Positions 62,675 to 64,000 of a stretch of DNA of 64,000 nucleotides are shown one piece after another. The number at the start of each line of letters is the position of its first letter. Positions within the stretch are counted from its first letter, which is position 1. The notes under the pieces are model-generated. The model was not told the origin of the DNA. It saw only the letters and a list, made by a program, of their open reading frames with translations, and ran no database searches. The stretch is from contig NZ_CANMWS010000018.1 of assembly GCF_947501665.1 (NCBI RefSeq), positions 62,001 to 126,000 on the forward strand, read 5' to 3'. The translations under genes were made by a program, and so were the position numbers. This stretch comes from an uncultured Shewanella sp. (GTDB taxonomy: Bacteria; Pseudomonadota; Gammaproteobacteria; Enterobacterales; Shewanellaceae).

Positions 62675-64000
62675 ATGTCAACAGCAATAGCGAATAAGAA
62701 AAAATTTAATACCATGTTTTTTATAGAAATGTGGGAGCGTTTTGCTTTTTACGGGTTTCAGACACTATTCATGCTATTTATTACTCAGCAGAAGTTACCC
62801 TCTGAAGAAGCTTATATGGTGTTTGGGATCTTCACAGCCTTGTTATATACCTCGCCTGTGATTGGAGGGCTACTTTCTGATCGTGTTATTGGATTAAAGA
62901 GAGGCTTATTGCTGGGAAGTATTATTTTAATTTTGGGCTATTTCATATTATCTATTTCAGTAACAATGAATATGATTATTATGGCATTATCATTGATAGC
63001 AATAGGGAATGGTTTTTTTAAACCAACACCTTCTGCTATAGTGGCAAAAATATATGGTCAAAACGCAACACAGTCCAAAGTGGCATTTACTTACTTTTAT
63101 ATGTCTATTAATATCGGAAGCATTCCCGCATTAACCATCACCCCTTTAGTTGCTTTATATGCCTCATACCATTTAGCTTTCTTTTTATCTGTACTGGGTA
63201 TGATATTTGGGCTAAGTAATTATTTATTTAAACGTCATATATTTGATGATATAAACAATGAAATGGATAAAGCACCATTTATGATTACAAAGTGGATGAT
63301 TATATTTGGTATAGTAGTATTACTAATTGTTTTATTTAACGTCATTCTTCATTATGTTAATATATCATTTTATGCATTGCTTATTTTTAGTGTTTTTATC
63401 TTTTGTTATCTATTTTTAGCCAATAAATCCTCTCCATCAAAGTCAGTTAAATTTAAATTTTATGTTGGTATTATATTATTACTAGAGTCGATTGCATTTT
63501 GGGTCATATATAACCAGATTTTTTCAACGATTTTGATGTTTGCCGATCAACATGTGAATTTATATTTACTGGGGCTCCAACTAAGTCCTGGGAATCTGAT
63601 TATTGCAGAAGGTGTCGCTATTATCGTATTGAGTCCAATCATTGCGAAGGGCTATGCTATTTTGAAACGAAAAAATATGAAATTAACTGCTCCATTTCAA
63701 TATGCTATAGGCCAGGTAATCGCAGGAGCGAGCATGTTGGTATTAGTGGTGGCAGGCATTTTCTTCTCATATCAAGGCAAGGTTGATTTATATTGGGTGG
63801 TCAGCGCCTTGGTCTGTTTTGCTATTGGAGAAATTTTAATATCGGCATTTGCTTTATCTATGGTATCACTTTACTTTCCTAAAAAAATGAATGCATTTTG
63901 TTTAGGGGTGTTTTTTTTAACGGTCGCTATTGGTGGCGCAGTGGCGGGTAAGCTGGCAGCTTTATTTGTTGCGACATCTCATCAACTGACTTTAGAAAAG
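62675..64000 (+). CDS. POT-family proton-dependent peptide transporter, truncated by window edge
   Basis: 442 residues are visible from an ATG with AGGA seven bases upstream; the frame is still open at the window end. The FFIEMWERFAFYGFQTLF segment carries the ExxER motif of proton-coupled oligopeptide transporters, and GGLLSDRVIGLKRGLLLGS and the GNGFFKP segment fit this part of the major facilitator superfamily. Membrane spans recur throughout. It likely imports di- or tripeptides. Confidence 0.88.
   Translation, partial: MSTAIANKKKFNTMFFIEMWERFAFYGFQTLFMLFITQQKLPSEEAYMVFGIFTALLYTSPVIGGLLSDRVIGLKRGLLLGSIILILGYFILSISVTMNMIIMALSLIAIGNGFFKPTPSAIVAKIYGQNATQSKVAFTYFYMSINIGSIPALTITPLVALYASYHLAFFLSVLGMIFGLSNYLFKRHIFDDINNEMDKAPFMITKWMIIFGIVVLLIVLFNVILHYVNISFYALLIFSVFIFCYLFLANKSSPSKSVKFKFYVGIILLLESIAFWVIYNQIFSTILMFADQHVNLYLLGLQLSPGNLIIAEGVAIIVLSPIIAKGYAILKRKNMKLTAPFQYAIGQVIAGASMLVLVVAGIFFSYQGKVDLYWVVSALVCFAIGEILISAFALSMVSLYFPKKMNAFCLGVFFLTVAIGGAVAGKLAALFVATSHQLTLEK

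Overview
The window reads as chromosome of an AT-rich marine gammaproteobacterium, most like Shewanella or a close Alteromonadales relative. The grounds are the trpL-trpE-trpG-trpD-trpCF-trpB-trpA operon with a Trp-codon attenuator, a fused trpCF, an M32 carboxypeptidase, RND and LolD/FtsX-type transporters, and many short-unit DNA repeats. This placement is by gene content and style, not by a phylogenetic marker.

Layout. 1-4.2 kb: 5'-part of a SulP anion transporter (minus), a secreted PI-PLC-like protein with a C-type lectin domain (minus), a secreted AroQ-gamma chorismate mutase and a pesticin-type lysozyme-like protein. 4.3-11.3 kb: complete trp operon on the minus strand with leader peptide and attenuator. 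11.7-22.9 kb: three large secreted proteins (RHS/YD-repeat, TSP3+RTX calcium-binding, and one with PPC-like domains and a TSP3-like end). 23-29 kb: M32 carboxypeptidase and an RND efflux pair. 29.2 kb: a decaying pentanucleotide satellite.

29.9-53.9 kb is an accessory island and the most interesting part. It is a much enlarged R-body (refractile body, Reb) locus: at least seven RebB-family proteins in three places, two duplicated accessory families, and many small proteins I cannot name. It carries its own regulators: an AraC-type factor with a degenerate receiver domain, a NusG/RfaH-type antiterminator paralogue, and a PspF-like sigma-54 activator with no sensor domain. I find three good sigma-54 promoters (-24/-12) about 40 bases upstream of an AAA+ ATPase, a GNAT acetyltransferase and a GH25 lysozyme, plus three weaker candidates inside the island, so the activator probably commands a dispersed local regulon. 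Other members are a GH24 lysozyme, a GH24 paralogue that has lost its catalytic residues, a class 3 lipase, a DUF4157 HExxH protein, an SH3-like protein, an AAA+ ATPase of the kind found in contractile injection (eCIS) loci, and two paralogues resembling the accessory C-terminal domain of PatG cyanobactin proteases. No sheath, tube or baseplate gene is visible, so this is not an eCIS; it looks like an R-body system that shares accessory parts with such loci.

54-64 kb returns to ordinary chromosome: an AttEFGH-like ABC transporter with its AttH-like lipoprotein, a YddA/SbmA-type ABC exporter, an amidase, a SAM methyltransferase and the start of a POT-family peptide transporter that runs off the window.
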